Made by a program: the position numbers and the translations under genes. From assembly GCF_041199995.1 (NCBI RefSeq), contig NZ_CP165646.1, positions 2,232,001 through 2,296,000 of the forward strand: 64,000 bases of DNA, read 5' to 3'. Numbering within the stretch: the first letter of the stretch is position 1; every line of letters starts with the position of its first letter. The notes below the pieces were generated by a model. It did no database searches. It saw only the letters and a program-made list of their open reading frames with translations, and was not told the DNA's origin. Of the stretch, positions 52,259-62,356 are shown in pieces. This stretch comes from Leptotrichia sp. HSP-342. Lineage in GTDB: Bacteria; Fusobacteriota; Fusobacteriia; Fusobacteriales; Leptotrichiaceae.

Positions 52259-53548
52259 TTATTCTTCCTTTTCTTCCTCCTGATCAATAATAATCGCTCT
52301 TATTCTTTCAACACGTTTATTATCCATATCAGTCACTTTTAATATAAATTTATCACCTTTTACCTGATCAAAAACATCAGCGACTTTTCCAAGTTTATCT
52401 TGAATGTATCCTGAGATTGTATCGTATTCTTCAGATAAAGGAATTTCTATATTCAATTTATCGTTTACTTCCTCAATAGGGGTGTCTCCTTTTATATCAA
52501 ATATTTTTTCACGAATTTGCTGAATATTTTCTTCTTCCTGATCAAATTCATCTCTTATTTCTCCAACAATTTCCTCCAGCAAATCTTCAATTGTTACAAT
52601 TCCCTGTGTTCCTCCATATTCATCAATAACTATTGCCATATGAAGCTGCTTTAACTTGAATTCCTCTAGCAGTTCAATCAAAGATTTTGTGATTGGAACA
52701 AAATAGGCTTCTTTCATAAAATCCTTTATTAGAGGATTTTCTCCAGTTTGCTTATCGTAACGGAGTAAATCTTTCATATGGACTGTTCCTACTATTTTGT
52801 CGATTGTTTCTGTGTAAATTGGGATACGTGTGAATCCTTGATCTAAAATTTCATCCCATACATCGTCTATTTTGCTTTCTGCTTCCAATGCAAATACATC
52901 TCTTCGTGGAGTAAGTATTTCCTTGACTGTTGTTTCGGAAAATTCAAAAATACTGGTAATCATTTCCTCTTCGCCTTCTTCAAATACACCGCTTTCTGTT
53001 CCCGCCTTTAAAAATGTTAAAATTTCATCTTCTGTTATTTCAAACATTTGATCTTTTACCTTTATCTTGAATATTCCAACAATAAATCTTGAAATATGTA
53101 TAAATAAGCGAATTAACGGTTTTAATACAATTCGTATTGTATTTAACGGAATTATTAATGTTCTAGAAACTCCGTAGATGTTGTTTCTTGCTATCAGCCT
53201 CGGTACCATTTCAGAAAATATCAGGATAAGAACAATTAACACAAAAAATGAAATTCCTACAAAAAGATTTTCTGCATAAATTCTTTTTATTAAGTAAACT
53301 CCTGTAAAAACCATTGAAGAATAAGAGATTGTCTTCACAAACAGAAGTGTTGTAAGTAATTCATTCGGATTTTCCAGCCAAAGCTTTAAAAGTTCGCTTT
53401 CCTTTGTTTTCTCCTTTTCTTTTGAATCACTTTTTAAATGTATCTGCTTAAGCGATGATAATGCTGACTCTGCAGCTGATAAAAACGATGTAAAAAACAA
53501 TAAAACCAATAATAGAACAATATCTAACAAAATCCTCTTCTCTTCCAA
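52259..53548 (-). CDS. CNNM/CBS-domain protein (HlyC/CorC-type, hemolysin family)
   Basis: A 429-residue membrane protein. Residues about 5-180 form the CNNM (DUF21) domain with three membrane helices (LLDIVLLLVLLFFTSFLSAAESALSSL). Two CBS domains follow (about 205-325; TPRRDVFALEA, DEYGGTQGIVTIEDLLEEIVGEI). The C-terminal CorC_HlyC transporter-associated domain includes DTPIEEVNDKLNIEI. Family members act in Mg or Co efflux or Mg homeostasis; the name hemolysin is historical. It overlaps no gene; spacing is 36 bp to accB upstream. Confidence 0.92.
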   Translation of the reverse strand: MEEKRILLDIVLLLVLLFFTSFLSAAESALSSLKQIHLKSDSKEKEKTKESELLKLWLENPNELLTTLLFVKTISYSSMVFTGVYLIKRIYAENLFVGISFFVLIVLILIFSEMVPRLIARNNIYGVSRTLIIPLNTIRIVLKPLIRLFIHISRFIVGIFKIKVKDQMFEITEDEILTFLKAGTESGVFEEGEEEMITSIFEFSETTVKEILTPRRDVFALEAESKIDDVWDEILDQGFTRIPIYTETIDKIVGTVHMKDLLRYDKQTGENPLIKDFMKEAYFVPITKSLIELLEEFKLKQLHMAIVIDEYGGTQGIVTIEDLLEEIVGEIRDEFDQEEENIQQIREKIFDIKGDTPIEEVNDKLNIEIPLSEEYDTISGYIQDKLGKVADVFDQVKGDKFILKVTDMDNKRVERIRAIIIDQEEEKEE

Positions 53549-53584
53549 ATTTTATCCCTTCTTTATTTTTTATTTTTATAAAAA

Positions 53585-54070
53585 TTATTCAATAATCATT
53601 AATGTCTGACCTTTTTTTATACTATCCTTGTCTTTAACAAGTATTTTTTTTACTTTTCCTGCAACTGTTGATTTTACTTCATTCATAAGTTTCATTGCCT
53701 CTACTATACAAAGTGTCTGTCCTTCTGTAACGGAATCTCCTTCTTTTACAAACGGAGATGCTGTTGGCGATGGTGATGCATAAAAAGTACCAACCATTGG
53801 GGACGTGATTTGTGTTCCTGAAATTTCTTCAGAAGATGCTTCCTGTACTGGTGCAGGAGAAGATGTTTCTTGCGGTTGTACTTCCTGTGGAATATTTGAT
53901 GGTGCTGTAGCCATAGGCTGAGCTAGTGCGCTATTTACTATGATATTTCTTTCTTTCCTTTTCTTAGTCAATGAAACTTCAAAATTATTATCTTCATATT
54001 TTACTGATTCAATTTTGTTTTCGTTCATACTTTTGGCTAATTTTTCAATAAATTTAATTTTATCTTTCAT
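53585..54070 (-). CDS. accB: biotin carboxyl carrier protein of acetyl-CoA carboxylase
   Basis: A 161-residue biotin carrier. N-terminal helix region [28 protein letters not shown], a Pro/Gln/Ala-rich linker ([18 protein letters not shown]), then the biotinyl domain with [11 protein letters not shown], in which the Lys is biotinylated. The ATG at 54070 is preferred over an in-frame GTG at 54082. No accC, accA or accD gene is seen adjacent. It lies between folD and the CNNM gene. Confidence 0.93.
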   Translation of the reverse strand: MKDKIKFIEKLAKSMNENKIESVKYEDNNFEVSLTKKRKERNIIVNSALAQPMATAPSNIPQEVQPQETSSPAPVQEASSEEISGTQITSPMVGTFYASPSPTASPFVKEGDSVTEGQTLCIVEAMKLMNEVKSTVAGKVKKILVKDKDSIKKGQTLMIIE

Positions 54071-54105
54071 TAATTTTCTCACTTTCTTTTTTAATTTAAT
54101 TAATC

Positions 54106-54957
54106 TTATTTATTCATTTTTTGATTGTATGATTTAAATGTATTCTTTATTAGCATTGCAATTGTCATCGGACCAACACCACCGGGAACTGGAGTAATGA
54201 AAGAGGCTTTTTTAGAAACTTCCTCAAAATCCACATCTCCACACAGTTTCCCATCTACACGGTTTATTCCAACATCAATTACAACGACACCTTCCTTTAC
54301 ATCAGTTGTTTTTACTAATTTTGGATAACCTGCGGCTGCTATTACTACATCGGCTCTTTGTAATTTTTCAGATAGATTTTTTGTTTTTGAATTACAAGTT
54401 TGAACCGTTGCGTGCTTTCGCATTAATAAAAGTGTCATTGGTTTTCCCACAATATTACTTTGTCCAATCACAAGGACATCTTTTCCTTTCAAATCAATAT
54501 TATATTCTTCAAACATCTGAATCACTCCAGCTGGTGTGCAAGGTAAAAATCCTGATTTATCTCCAATCATCATTTTACCAATGTTTGTCGTATGAAATCC
54601 ATCAACATCCTTTTCGGCTGAAATTGCATTTATAATATTTAATTCATCAATATGTTCAGGAAGTGGTAATTGTACCAAAATTCCGTCTACATTGTTGTTA
54701 TTATTTAATTTTTTTATTTCTGAAAGTAAATTTTCTTCTGTAATATTTTCATCAAGTCTAATTGTTTCAGAATGAAATCCGACTCTTTCACAAGCTTTTA
54801 TTTTATTTCTTACATAAATTTGTGAAGCAGGATTGTCTCCTACTATAATTACCGCAAGTCCAGCTTTTCTGCCAACTTTTTTTTCCAGTTCACTATGCTC
54901 CTGTTCAATTTCTCTCAAAATCTTTTCTGAAAGTGCCTTTCCATCAATTATAGTCAT
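54106..54957 (-). CDS. folD: methylenetetrahydrofolate dehydrogenase/cyclohydrolase
   Basis: Interconverts 5,10-methylene-, methenyl- and 10-formyl-tetrahydrofolate using NADP. Its 283 residues show [42 protein letters not shown] [39 protein letters not shown] and [15 protein letters not shown]. It lies in an operon with fmt and def, which also use formyl-folate chemistry (formyl-Met-tRNA). GAAAGGAGAACCTGTTGAATTT... is weakly placed before the ATG. Confidence 0.97.
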   Translation of the reverse strand: MTIIDGKALSEKILREIEQEHSELEKKVGRKAGLAVIIVGDNPASQIYVRNKIKACERVGFHSETIRLDENITEENLLSEIKKLNNNNNVDGILVQLPLPEHIDELNIINAISAEKDVDGFHTTNIGKMMIGDKSGFLPCTPAGVIQMFEEYNIDLKGKDVLVIGQSNIVGKPMTLLLMRKHATVQTCNSKTKNLSEKLQRADVVIAAAGYPKLVKTTDVKEGVVVIDVGINRVDGKLCGDVDFEEVSKKASFITPVPGGVGPMTIAMLIKNTFKSYNQKMNK

Positions 54958-55000
54958 AGCTTTCCTGCCAAATTAAATTCAACAGGTTCTCCTTTCGATA

Positions 55001-55666
55001 TTATATTTTTTCGCTTATATTATTTATTCTCCAGAAATTTAATTCCTGTAACTTTGCTGAAATATCCATATCTACAACTTTTATGTTTTTATCTAATTCC
55101 AATTTATAAGTTGTCATGTTAAGTATTGCAGAAATTCCACTTTTTACAAGACCTTCTGCTGCAATTTGCGCCTGTTCTTTTACAACTGCTAAAATAGCCA
55201 TTTCAATTCTTGTATCAGAATTATTCTTCATGTTTTTTATAAATTCATCAACATTTTGTATATCCTGAACAATTAAATTATTAGCAGCTGTTTTCCCAAT
55301 CTTATTCTTATCCTTGTCAAATATCCCAACAATTTTAAATCCTTCACCTAAGACATCGAGATTCGAGGAAAGCATTTCTCCCATCTTACCATGTCCTACA
55401 ATTATCACATTGTTAATTTTATCAATTCCAAGAATTTTTGTAATAATTTCTATCAGATTATCTATATCATAACCTTTCCCTCGTACACCAAACTCACCAA
55501 ATGTTGATAAATCTTTACGTACCTGAGCAGAAGTAGTGTTCATAATTTTGGCAAGTTCGATGGAATTTATTTCGTTATACTGTTTTCGGACTTCTTTTAG
55601 AATAGATAGATATTCTGTCAGTCTTTGTACAACTCTTTCAGAAATTTCCATTTTTTTTAACTTCAT
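55001..55666 (-). CDS. rex: redox-sensing transcriptional repressor Rex
   Basis: A repressor that senses NADH/NAD and controls fermentation and respiration genes. Its 221 residues contain a winged helix (RVVQRLTEYLSILKEV, NTTSAQVRKDLSTFGEFGVRGKGY) and a Rossmann domain (VIIVGHGKMGEML). The ATG at 55666 is chosen: AGGAGGAAAT precedes it, the longer frame from 55753 overlaps fmt, and MKLKKMEISERVVQRL is the family N-terminus. It lies between fmt and folD. No site matching the Rex palindrome was evident in the window. Confidence 0.95.
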   Translation of the reverse strand: MKLKKMEISERVVQRLTEYLSILKEVRKQYNEINSIELAKIMNTTSAQVRKDLSTFGEFGVRGKGYDIDNLIEIITKILGIDKINNVIIVGHGKMGEMLSSNLDVLGEGFKIVGIFDKDKNKIGKTAANNLIVQDIQNVDEFIKNMKNNSDTRIEMAILAVVKEQAQIAAEGLVKSGISAILNMTTYKLELDKNIKVVDMDISAKLQELNFWRINNISEKI

Positions 55667-55712
55667 ATTTCCTCCTATGAAAATTAGAAAATTACAATCT
55701 AGCCTTCTATTC

Positions 55713-56672
55713 TTATTTTGAACTAGGATTGCTATACAATAATTTTTCTCCAATTACCATTTTACGTCCATTAATAATATCTACTCCCTTTTGAAGTTTT
55801 TTCCCTTCAAATTTTGCCTCTAAAATCAATAATCCTCCATTTGCGACTTTTACAACAGGCCCTTTTTTATTGATAATTTCGACAATTGTACCATTTTCTA
55901 CTTCATCTTCATATTTTTTTTCAATTTTTTCACTTTTATAAATTTTTATGTTTTCACCTTTTTCGTTGGAAGTATGTGCTGCTGGAAATGGGTTTAATCC
56001 ACGAATTTGATTGTAAATAACTTCTTTTGTGCTACTCCAGTTGATTTTTGCCTGTTCCTTTGTAATCGGCTTTACTAAAGTGGCTTTGCTGTCATCTTGT
56101 TTTTCCGCCTGAACTTCCCCATTTTCAATCAGTTTCAACGCTTTTTCAAGTCCAGCCGCTCCCAGATCCTTCAATTTATCGTGCAGAGTCCCAAGCGTAT
56201 CATCTTCTGCAATTTTACAATATTCCTTTAAAATTACATCTCCAGAATCAAGCCCTTCCTCAATATACATTATGCTTACACCTGTTTCAGCGTCGCCATT
56301 TAAAATAGCGGAATGAATAGGCGAAGCCCCTCTATATTTCGGCAAAAGTGAAGAATGCACGTTTATTATTCCATATTTTGGAATATCAATTATTTCTTTT
56401 GGCAAAATTTTTCCATAAGCTACAACTACGATTAAATCAGGATTTACTTCCTTAATTTTGTTTATAACTTCTTCATCCTTCATTTTTTTTGGCTGAATAA
56501 TTTCCACATTATTATCAATTCCAAACTGCTTTACGGGAGAAAATATAATTTTATTTCCTCTGGCATTTATTTTATCCTCTTTTGTAAAAATAAGCTGTAA
56601 ATCCGTATTTTTAAATACAACTTCCAGACTTGGTATTGCAAATTCTGGTGTTCCCATAAATATTGTCTTCAT
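55713..56672 (-). CDS. fmt: methionyl-tRNA formyltransferase
   Basis: Formylates Met-tRNA for initiation, using 10-formyl-THF. Its 319 residues show FMGTPEFAIPSLEVV at the N-terminus, the folate site HSSLLPKYRGASPIHSAILNGD, GVSIMYIEEGLDSGDV, and a C-terminal OB-like domain with IRGLNPFPAAHT. It lies 25 bp after def, the classic def-fmt pair, followed by rex and folD. GAAAGTGAGAAATTAA precedes the ATG. Confidence 0.97.
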   Translation of the reverse strand: MKTIFMGTPEFAIPSLEVVFKNTDLQLIFTKEDKINARGNKIIFSPVKQFGIDNNVEIIQPKKMKDEEVINKIKEVNPDLIVVVAYGKILPKEIIDIPKYGIINVHSSLLPKYRGASPIHSAILNGDAETGVSIMYIEEGLDSGDVILKEYCKIAEDDTLGTLHDKLKDLGAAGLEKALKLIENGEVQAEKQDDSKATLVKPITKEQAKINWSSTKEVIYNQIRGLNPFPAAHTSNEKGENIKIYKSEKIEKKYEDEVENGTIVEIINKKGPVVKVANGGLLILEAKFEGKKLQKGVDIINGRKMVIGEKLLYSNPSSK

Positions 56673-56697
56673 TTAATTTCTCACTTTCCTGACTTTA

Positions 56698-57213
56698 TTA
56701 GTCCAAGTCCCTGTAAATTCTGCCTTTTGCAAAATCTTTCTTTAGAACATCTAATTTTTTAGCAACTAATCTTTTATTCATAACCGAAAGTTTGTCTGTA
56801 AACAGGATTCCTTCTATGTGATCAAATTCGTGCTGAAATGCCCTAGCCCACATTTCATCGAGTTCTTCAATGACTTCTTCCCCATTTTCATTCAAATATT
56901 TCACTTTAATTTTTGCAGGACGGTTTACTTTCTTAAAAACTCCAGGAATGCTCAAGCATCCTTCCTCCATATCTGCAATTTCTTCAGAAAACTCCAAAAT
57001 TTCTGGATTAATAACTTTTTTTACAACTCCTTCGTGTTCCAGCACAAAAAATCTTTTGGCAATATCCACCTGATTTGCAGCAAGTCCCACTCCATTGGCT
57101 TTTCTCATAAGAGCAACCATTTCATCTAAAATTTCTCTTATATTATCATCAACTACGTCAACTTTTTCTGATTTTTCACGTAAAGTTGGATGTCCATATA
57201 AAACTATTTTCAT
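56698..57213 (-). CDS. def: peptide deformylase
   Basis: Removes the N-formyl group from nascent proteins; an Fe/Zn metalloenzyme. All three motifs are present: GVGLAANQ, EGCLSIP and QHEFDHIEG. The ATG at 57213 (MKIVLYGHPTLREKS) matches the family N-terminus; an upstream in-frame ATG at 57243 adds ten basic residues (MSLIRREKIK) and is less likely, since AAGGAG falls within that stretch. It is the first gene of the def-fmt-rex-folD-accB-CNNM-Nudix run. The 490-bp gap beyond holds repeat copy C. Confidence 0.96.
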   Translation of the reverse strand: MKIVLYGHPTLREKSEKVDVVDDNIREILDEMVALMRKANGVGLAANQVDIAKRFFVLEHEGVVKKVINPEILEFSEEIADMEEGCLSIPGVFKKVNRPAKIKVKYLNENGEEVIEELDEMWARAFQHEFDHIEGILFTDKLSVMNKRLVAKKLDVLKKDFAKGRIYRDLD

Positions 57214-57380
57214 TTTTATTTTTTCTCTCCTTATTAAACTCATTATTACCCATTTTATTTTATCATATTATTTGATAAATTTTAATACAAAACATCAATT
57301 AATTTTTTATTTAAATTTTATTTTAAATTATTTCTACCAAGCTAATTGTTTTTCTCAATTTTTCATATTAGTTTTTTTAA

Positions 57381-57675
57381 CGCAGAGGTATCAAACGCCA
57401 TATCTCTTATTTCACAATATCAGTTACTTTAACATCTTTGAATTGATTAGCACTTAACAATTATGGCGAAAGTTCTACGAACTACTCCCGCTTGACGCAA
57501 AACTTTCTTATAAAAGAAAACTTGTTTTTGAATACTCGACTATTCTAATATGAAAAATAAATTTTACTTTAAATACATTCCAAAAGCTCAAACAGTTCTT
57601 TTTCTCTTAATGAAATTTTGCTTGATAAATTTTACTTATAACAATTATTTCAATAAACTAAAAAAGTTGTTATTT
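57381..57675 (+). repeat. dispersed hairpin repeat, copy C
   Basis: Starts CGCAGAGGTATC, AAACGCCATATCTCT, has about 70 extra bases, then CTCCCGCTTGACGCAAAAC, TTTCTTATAAAAGAAAA and an AT-rich body with GCTCAAACAG. It matches 29461-29238 (minus) in the same order. The hairpin right arm is eroded (ATATCTCTTA instead of ATACCTCTGC). The interval 57244-57733 contains no gene. Confidence 0.7.
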
Positions 57676-57733
57676 CTAGAAATTTAAAATTACTAATTTC
57701 AACAGAATGTTATAAATATCAAAATTAAATTTT

Positions 57734-58618
57734 TCAATCAATTAACTTCCTAAATCCCAATTTTGTTTCCGATACAAGTACTGCAAAAAGTACCAATCCA
57801 GCACCAACTACCACTCTAAATGATAATCTTTCACTTAGTATAAAAAATGCAAAAAGTGGTGCAAAAAGCGATTCTGTTGACATTAGCACTGAAGCTCTTG
57901 TAGAAGTTGTGTATTTTTGGCAGAATGTCTGTAATACTGTTGGTATCGCCGTTGAGAAGATTGTTAAATAAATTATTGCAATCAGCATCATTCCTGCAGG
58001 CTTTTGAATTTTGCTCGTATCTGAAAAGATAAAAATATTTATCACAAACAATATTCCCGCTACAAACATCTGCATAACAACAAGTTTTAAAGGCTCAACT
58101 TTTTTACTAAAATATCCATTCGTAGCAATTTGTCCTGCAAAAAATATCGCACTTATAATTGTCAAAATATCACCAAAATTAAGATTTGCAAGATTCATCT
58201 TCCTGTCAAAACTTATCACAGCAACTCCCATTACACAAATAACCGAAGCCAGAAATGCAAAAATATCAGGACGTTTTTTGTGCAAAAACCAAAAAATATA
58301 AGGAACAATTATAACGTTTATCGAAGTAAAAAAAGCATTTTTACTGGCAGTCGTAAGCATCGCTCCATAAGTTTGGAAAGCGTATCCAAAAAACTGAAAA
58401 ATTCCAACTATTAATCCAGCAAGAACATCATTTTTTTTGAATTTTCCTACTTTTCTAAAGAAAATTCCATAAAGAATAATCCCTCCCACAAGAAATCTAA
58501 CCGCTGACAAATAAAATGGATTAACTCCTGTATTCAGCCCAATCTTCACAAATACAAACCCAAGTCCCCAAAATATCCCTACAAAAAGCAGTCCAAAATC
58601 TGCTAAATACTGTTTCAC
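57734..58618 (-). CDS. EamA/DMT-family transporter
   Basis: A 294-residue protein with about ten membrane helices in two EamA halves. The first half begins LADFGLLFVGIFWGLGFVFVKIGLNTG, the second near GDILTIISAIFFAGQIATNGYF, and TESLFAPLFAFFILSERLS is the common EamA ending. The likely start is GTG at 58618: AAGGAG lies 8 bp upstream, inside the frame that would begin at the ATG at 58636. Substrate unknown, probably a metabolite or amino acid exporter. Confidence 0.88.
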   Translation of the reverse strand: MKQYLADFGLLFVGIFWGLGFVFVKIGLNTGVNPFYLSAVRFLVGGIILYGIFFRKVGKFKKNDVLAGLIVGIFQFFGYAFQTYGAMLTTASKNAFFTSINVIIVPYIFWFLHKKRPDIFAFLASVICVMGVAVISFDRKMNLANLNFGDILTIISAIFFAGQIATNGYFSKKVEPLKLVVMQMFVAGILFVINIFIFSDTSKIQKPAGMMLIAIIYLTIFSTAIPTVLQTFCQKYTTSTRASVLMSTESLFAPLFAFFILSERLSFRVVVGAGLVLFAVLVSETKLGFRKLID

Positions 58619-58726
58619 AAAACTTCTCCTTATCATTTTGAAATTTTTCCAAAAATAAATTAGTAATATTAAATAAATCTAACTTATATTAAACACTATT
58701 TAAAAATAATTTTACAATTCATTTCA

Positions 58727-60796
58727 TTACTTTGTTTCATCGCTAAAAAACTTCTTATAAATATCCATTTTCAAAAATTCATTTTCTATTTTTCCATCAC
58801 TCTTTTCTAGATATTCCATTACAAAATCACGTACAAATTTGATTTCTTTCACATTTTTTACAATGTCGGTAAAAAGCATGTCAGACACTCCACTTTGTCT
58901 TGTTCCCAAGATTTCTCCTGAATTACGTAACTTTAAGTCTTCTTCGGCAATTTTGAATCCATCTGTTGTTTCTTCCATAACTTCCAGCCTTTTTACTGAA
59001 ATTTCATTTGTTGTTTCGGATTCTAAAAAGCAGTAGGACTGGTATTTTCCACGACCAACTCTTCCTCGAAGTTGATGAAGTGAAGAAAGTCCGAATCTTT
59101 GAGCATCACGGATTACCATAATTGATGCATTTGGAACGTTTACTCCAACTTCGATTACTGTTGTGGAAACAAGAATATCGAGTTCGTGATTTTTAAACTG
59201 CTCCATAACTGTCTGCTTTTCCTTGTAAGTTTGCCGTCCGTGCATAAGTCCGATTTTTCTACTTGGGAAAATTGAAATGTATTCTTCGTATGTTTCCTGT
59301 GCTGATTTTACATTCAGGCTCTCACTTTCCTCAATTAATGGCGACACTATGTATACTTGCCGTCCATCTTTCATTTTCTTTTCCATAAAGTTATACATTT
59401 TTTGCCTGTCAATTTCATTTTGTATCCATTTTGTCTTAATCGGACTTCTTCCAGCAGGCAACTCGTCAATAATTGATATATCCAAATCTCCATAAATTGT
59501 AAGTGCAAGTGAACGTGGAATCGGAGTAGCACTCATAACAATTAAATTGGCAAGATTTCCCTTATCACGTAAAAGTTTTCGCTGTGTTACCCCAAATCTA
59601 TGCTGTTCATCAATTACAATCAGCCCAAGATTTTTGAAAATCACATTGTCCTCGATTAGAGAATGTGTTCCAATTACAATGTCAACAAGTCCTTCTTTTA
59701 TCTCGTTCAGCAGTTTTTCCTTTTTCTTTCCCTTCACACTTCCAGTCAAAAGCTCCACTCGTATGTCAAGATTCATAAATTCATCTACAATTCCTAGATA
59801 ATGCTGTGTTGCAAGAATTTCTGTCGGTGCCATAATTACCCCTTGATAATTGTTTTCAACCATATAAAGAAGCATTATAAATGAAACAATCGTCTTTCCA
59901 GAACCAACATCCCCCTGAATCAGCCTATTTACAATCTTTCCAGCCTTTAATTCAGAATAGATCTCCTTTATTACACGCTTCTGTGCTTTTGTCAAATCAT
60001 AATCCAGACCCTTTATAAATTTGCTCACAAGACTTTTGTTATCCTCAAGTTTATAAATATTCTTATTTGCCTTGTCAACACTAAAACGATTTTGTAAAAT
60101 TCCCATTTCCAGAAGCAAAATTTCCTCCAGCATAAATCTTTTTCGTGCTTTGCTTTGCTTTTCCTCATTTTCTGGAAAATGAATATTTAAAACTGCCTCT
60201 TTTCTTCCAAGCAGTTTCTCCTTCTGCAAAAATTCCTTTGGTAAATTTTCCTGCAACAAATATCCGTAATCCATCAAGGCATTTTCCATAACTTTTCTAA
60301 TTGCCTGCTGTCTAAGCGACTCAGTAGACGGATAAATCGGCAATATCTGCTTTTGTTCCTGCATATCAAAACTAGCCTGCTTGATTTTTTTATACTCGGG
60401 ATTCACAAGCTGAAATTTTACAGTCTTTCTCACTTTCCCATAAACTATAATCTCATCGCCAATATGAATACCATTTTTCACAAACCTGTTATTAAACCAC
60501 ACAAGCTCAATCATTCCGCTATCATCACTCAAAACCGCTCGAAACATAGTCCTTCCAGCCTTTATATACTGATTAACCACATTCACAACTGTTCCCTGTA
60601 AAATCACAAATTCATCCGCCAGAATTTCCGCAATTTTCTTATGATTACTTCTATTCTCATAAGCCCTCGGGAAAAAATAAAGCAAGTCATAAAGTGTAAA
60701 AACTCCTAATTTCCTAAATTTTGGAATGTTTGTTTTTGTAACTCCTTTTATTTTCACATTTTCTAAATTTCCATAAAGCAAGTTATATGTTTTCAT
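58727..60796 (-). CDS. recG: ATP-dependent DNA helicase RecG
   Basis: Rescues stalled replication forks and processes recombination intermediates. Its 689 residues contain the N-terminal wedge domain with OB fold (FVILQGTVVNVVNQYIKAGRTMFRAVLSD), then the helicase core: RLIQGDVGSGKT (Walker A), the DExH box VIDEQHRFG, MSATPIPRSLALTIYGDLD, VSTTVIEVGVNVPNAS and LHQLRGRVGRG. The C-terminal LRNSGEILGTRQSG is typical of RecG. It is a single-gene unit on the minus strand. Confidence 0.97.
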   Translation of the reverse strand: MKTYNLLYGNLENVKIKGVTKTNIPKFRKLGVFTLYDLLYFFPRAYENRSNHKKIAEILADEFVILQGTVVNVVNQYIKAGRTMFRAVLSDDSGMIELVWFNNRFVKNGIHIGDEIIVYGKVRKTVKFQLVNPEYKKIKQASFDMQEQKQILPIYPSTESLRQQAIRKVMENALMDYGYLLQENLPKEFLQKEKLLGRKEAVLNIHFPENEEKQSKARKRFMLEEILLLEMGILQNRFSVDKANKNIYKLEDNKSLVSKFIKGLDYDLTKAQKRVIKEIYSELKAGKIVNRLIQGDVGSGKTIVSFIMLLYMVENNYQGVIMAPTEILATQHYLGIVDEFMNLDIRVELLTGSVKGKKKEKLLNEIKEGLVDIVIGTHSLIEDNVIFKNLGLIVIDEQHRFGVTQRKLLRDKGNLANLIVMSATPIPRSLALTIYGDLDISIIDELPAGRSPIKTKWIQNEIDRQKMYNFMEKKMKDGRQVYIVSPLIEESESLNVKSAQETYEEYISIFPSRKIGLMHGRQTYKEKQTVMEQFKNHELDILVSTTVIEVGVNVPNASIMVIRDAQRFGLSSLHQLRGRVGRGKYQSYCFLESETTNEISVKRLEVMEETTDGFKIAEEDLKLRNSGEILGTRQSGVSDMLFTDIVKNVKEIKFVRDFVMEYLEKSDGKIENEFLKMDIYKKFFSDETK

Positions 60797-61200
60797 ATCT
60801 ATTTCCGCCTTATTTTAATATCTCCAAACCAAAAACAATTAATAAATAAAATATTTTTAAGTTTGAATTTTAATAATATTTTTCAATGTTTACGTTTTTT
60901 ATTACTGTTTTTTCTATATCATTACTAATAATGATACCATAATTTATCGAAATTTTCCATATTTTGAAAAATAAAAACTTCCCTAAGTTTTAAGACAGTT
61001 TAACTAATTTTTTCATTTATAAGCATCCTTTTTTTCGCAAAAGAATTATCTCAAAAAAATTTATTAATTAATTTGAAAAAATTTTCTCAATAATGTAAAA
61101 TATAGTAAAAATTCTTAAAAATTAAGAACTGTATTTTTGACTTCAAGAGGAAAAATATACATGTTTATAATAAACAAAAAATTGAAAGGAAATAAACAAG
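60797..61200. other. AT-rich intergenic region between recG and the exported-protein gene
   Basis: No gene seen. It holds an inverted repeat (ATCATTA, CTAA, TAATGAT at 60918-60935), which might be a regulator site, and the promoter for the gene at 61201. Confidence 0.4.
61073..61101 (+). promoter_or_regulatory. promoter of the exported helical-repeat protein gene
   Basis: TTGAAA at 61073-61078, a 17-bp spacer, TAAAAT at 61096-61101, 100 bp before the ATG. Confidence 0.6.
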
Positions 61201-62076
61201 ATGAAAAAATTAACTGCTATTTTATTATTTTTAGTATTTGGAATTTTTGGGAATGCAGAAAATGTAAGCAGTATTATTTATAAAAAACTGAGTGCAAAAG
61301 GGATTAAACGTGAAATTATTGAAGAAACTATTAAGCTTGATGAAGAAATTGGCGATGGAATGCTTTTTGAAACTGCGGGTATTGATGGAGCAGAATATTT
61401 GAAAAAACTGGAAAATTTGCTTGAAAAGGATAGAAATAATTATATCGTAGCAGGAAAAATCGCTGAAACTTATTTGGCAAGTCTTTACTTGAAAAATATA
61501 AGAAATGGAAAAAAATATATGGATATTTTTGAAAAGGCTAATCCAACAGATTATGAAATTTGGAGCATGAAAGTCACTTACTATGGAAATATTGAAGATA
61601 TAGATGAGAAAAATAAAATTATTAATCAAATAAACAAAAAATATCCAAATTCTTTATTTTTAAAACTTATAAAATTACAGGAAGAAGCCAATGATAATGG
61701 TGTGAAAAACTTAAAGCCTGAAATAGATGAAGTTCTAAAACTTTTGAGCAATAAAAGTGAAACTGATAAATTTACAATGTCAGATGAAGAAGTCTATTCC
61801 TATAAGTTAAGTTTACATTTTTTAAATATTCGGAATTTTGTTGAAAAAAATGAATTTCAAAAAGGAATTGACTATTATTTAAATAATATTGCAACACTTT
61901 CTGCAAGTAATGAAGTAAAAAACTATAATTTTGGACAGGAAAAATTTTTGTTTATGATGATAACTACAATAAATAATAATATTGAAAACAAAAGCCAAAA
62001 GAAAAGAAATGTAGAAAAGCTCAAAAATACAGATATTTTTAGAAAGATTGATAGAAACAGGGAAATTGAATTATAA
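61201..62076 (+). CDS. exported helical-repeat protein, paralogue of 25832-26710
   Basis: A 291-residue protein with a signal peptide (MKKLTAILLFLVFGIFGNA) and an all-helical mature domain. It aligns with the 25832-26710 product throughout (see that entry), so both belong to a local family of unknown periplasmic function. GAAAGGAAATAAACAAG precedes the ATG. Unlike its paralogue it stands alone, with its own promoter. Its C-terminus is shorter and ends NREIEL. Confidence 0.7.
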   Translation: MKKLTAILLFLVFGIFGNAENVSSIIYKKLSAKGIKREIIEETIKLDEEIGDGMLFETAGIDGAEYLKKLENLLEKDRNNYIVAGKIAETYLASLYLKNIRNGKKYMDIFEKANPTDYEIWSMKVTYYGNIEDIDEKNKIINQINKKYPNSLFLKLIKLQEEANDNGVKNLKPEIDEVLKLLSNKSETDKFTMSDEEVYSYKLSLHFLNIRNFVEKNEFQKGIDYYLNNIATLSASNEVKNYNFGQEKFLFMMITTINNNIENKSQKKRNVEKLKNTDIFRKIDRNREIEL

Positions 62077-62286
62077 AAATTTTTAATCAGTATCTTGTAA
62101 ACTAATAAAGCTTATAAATTGGTTTAGGAATAACTCAAATTTCTCATATATTATGTTATACTAAACCTTATTTAAATAATGAATTTATTACAAATTTTTC
62201 TAATAAAGGATATAAACCTAATATTTTCAAGTAATTTAAGATATAATTTTTATTTTTTAAACAGAGTTTAGTATGAACTAATCCGT

Positions 62287-62356
62287 CGGAGCATTTTTCT
62301 GTGCTGGCAAAACTGTTTGAGCATAGCGAGTTTTTTGTCAGTGCAGAAAAATGTCG
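62287..62356. repeat. large imperfect palindrome
   Basis: CATTTTTCTGTGCTGGCAAA on the left arm pairs with the right arm TTTTGTCAGTGCAGAAAAATG with few mismatches; the loop is about 16 bases (TGTTTGAGCATAGCGA). The stem spans over 20 bp. The rest of the interval 62077-62598 has no gene but more short dyads (TTGCGTAGCAA; ATTGC with GCAAT). Confidence 0.65.
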
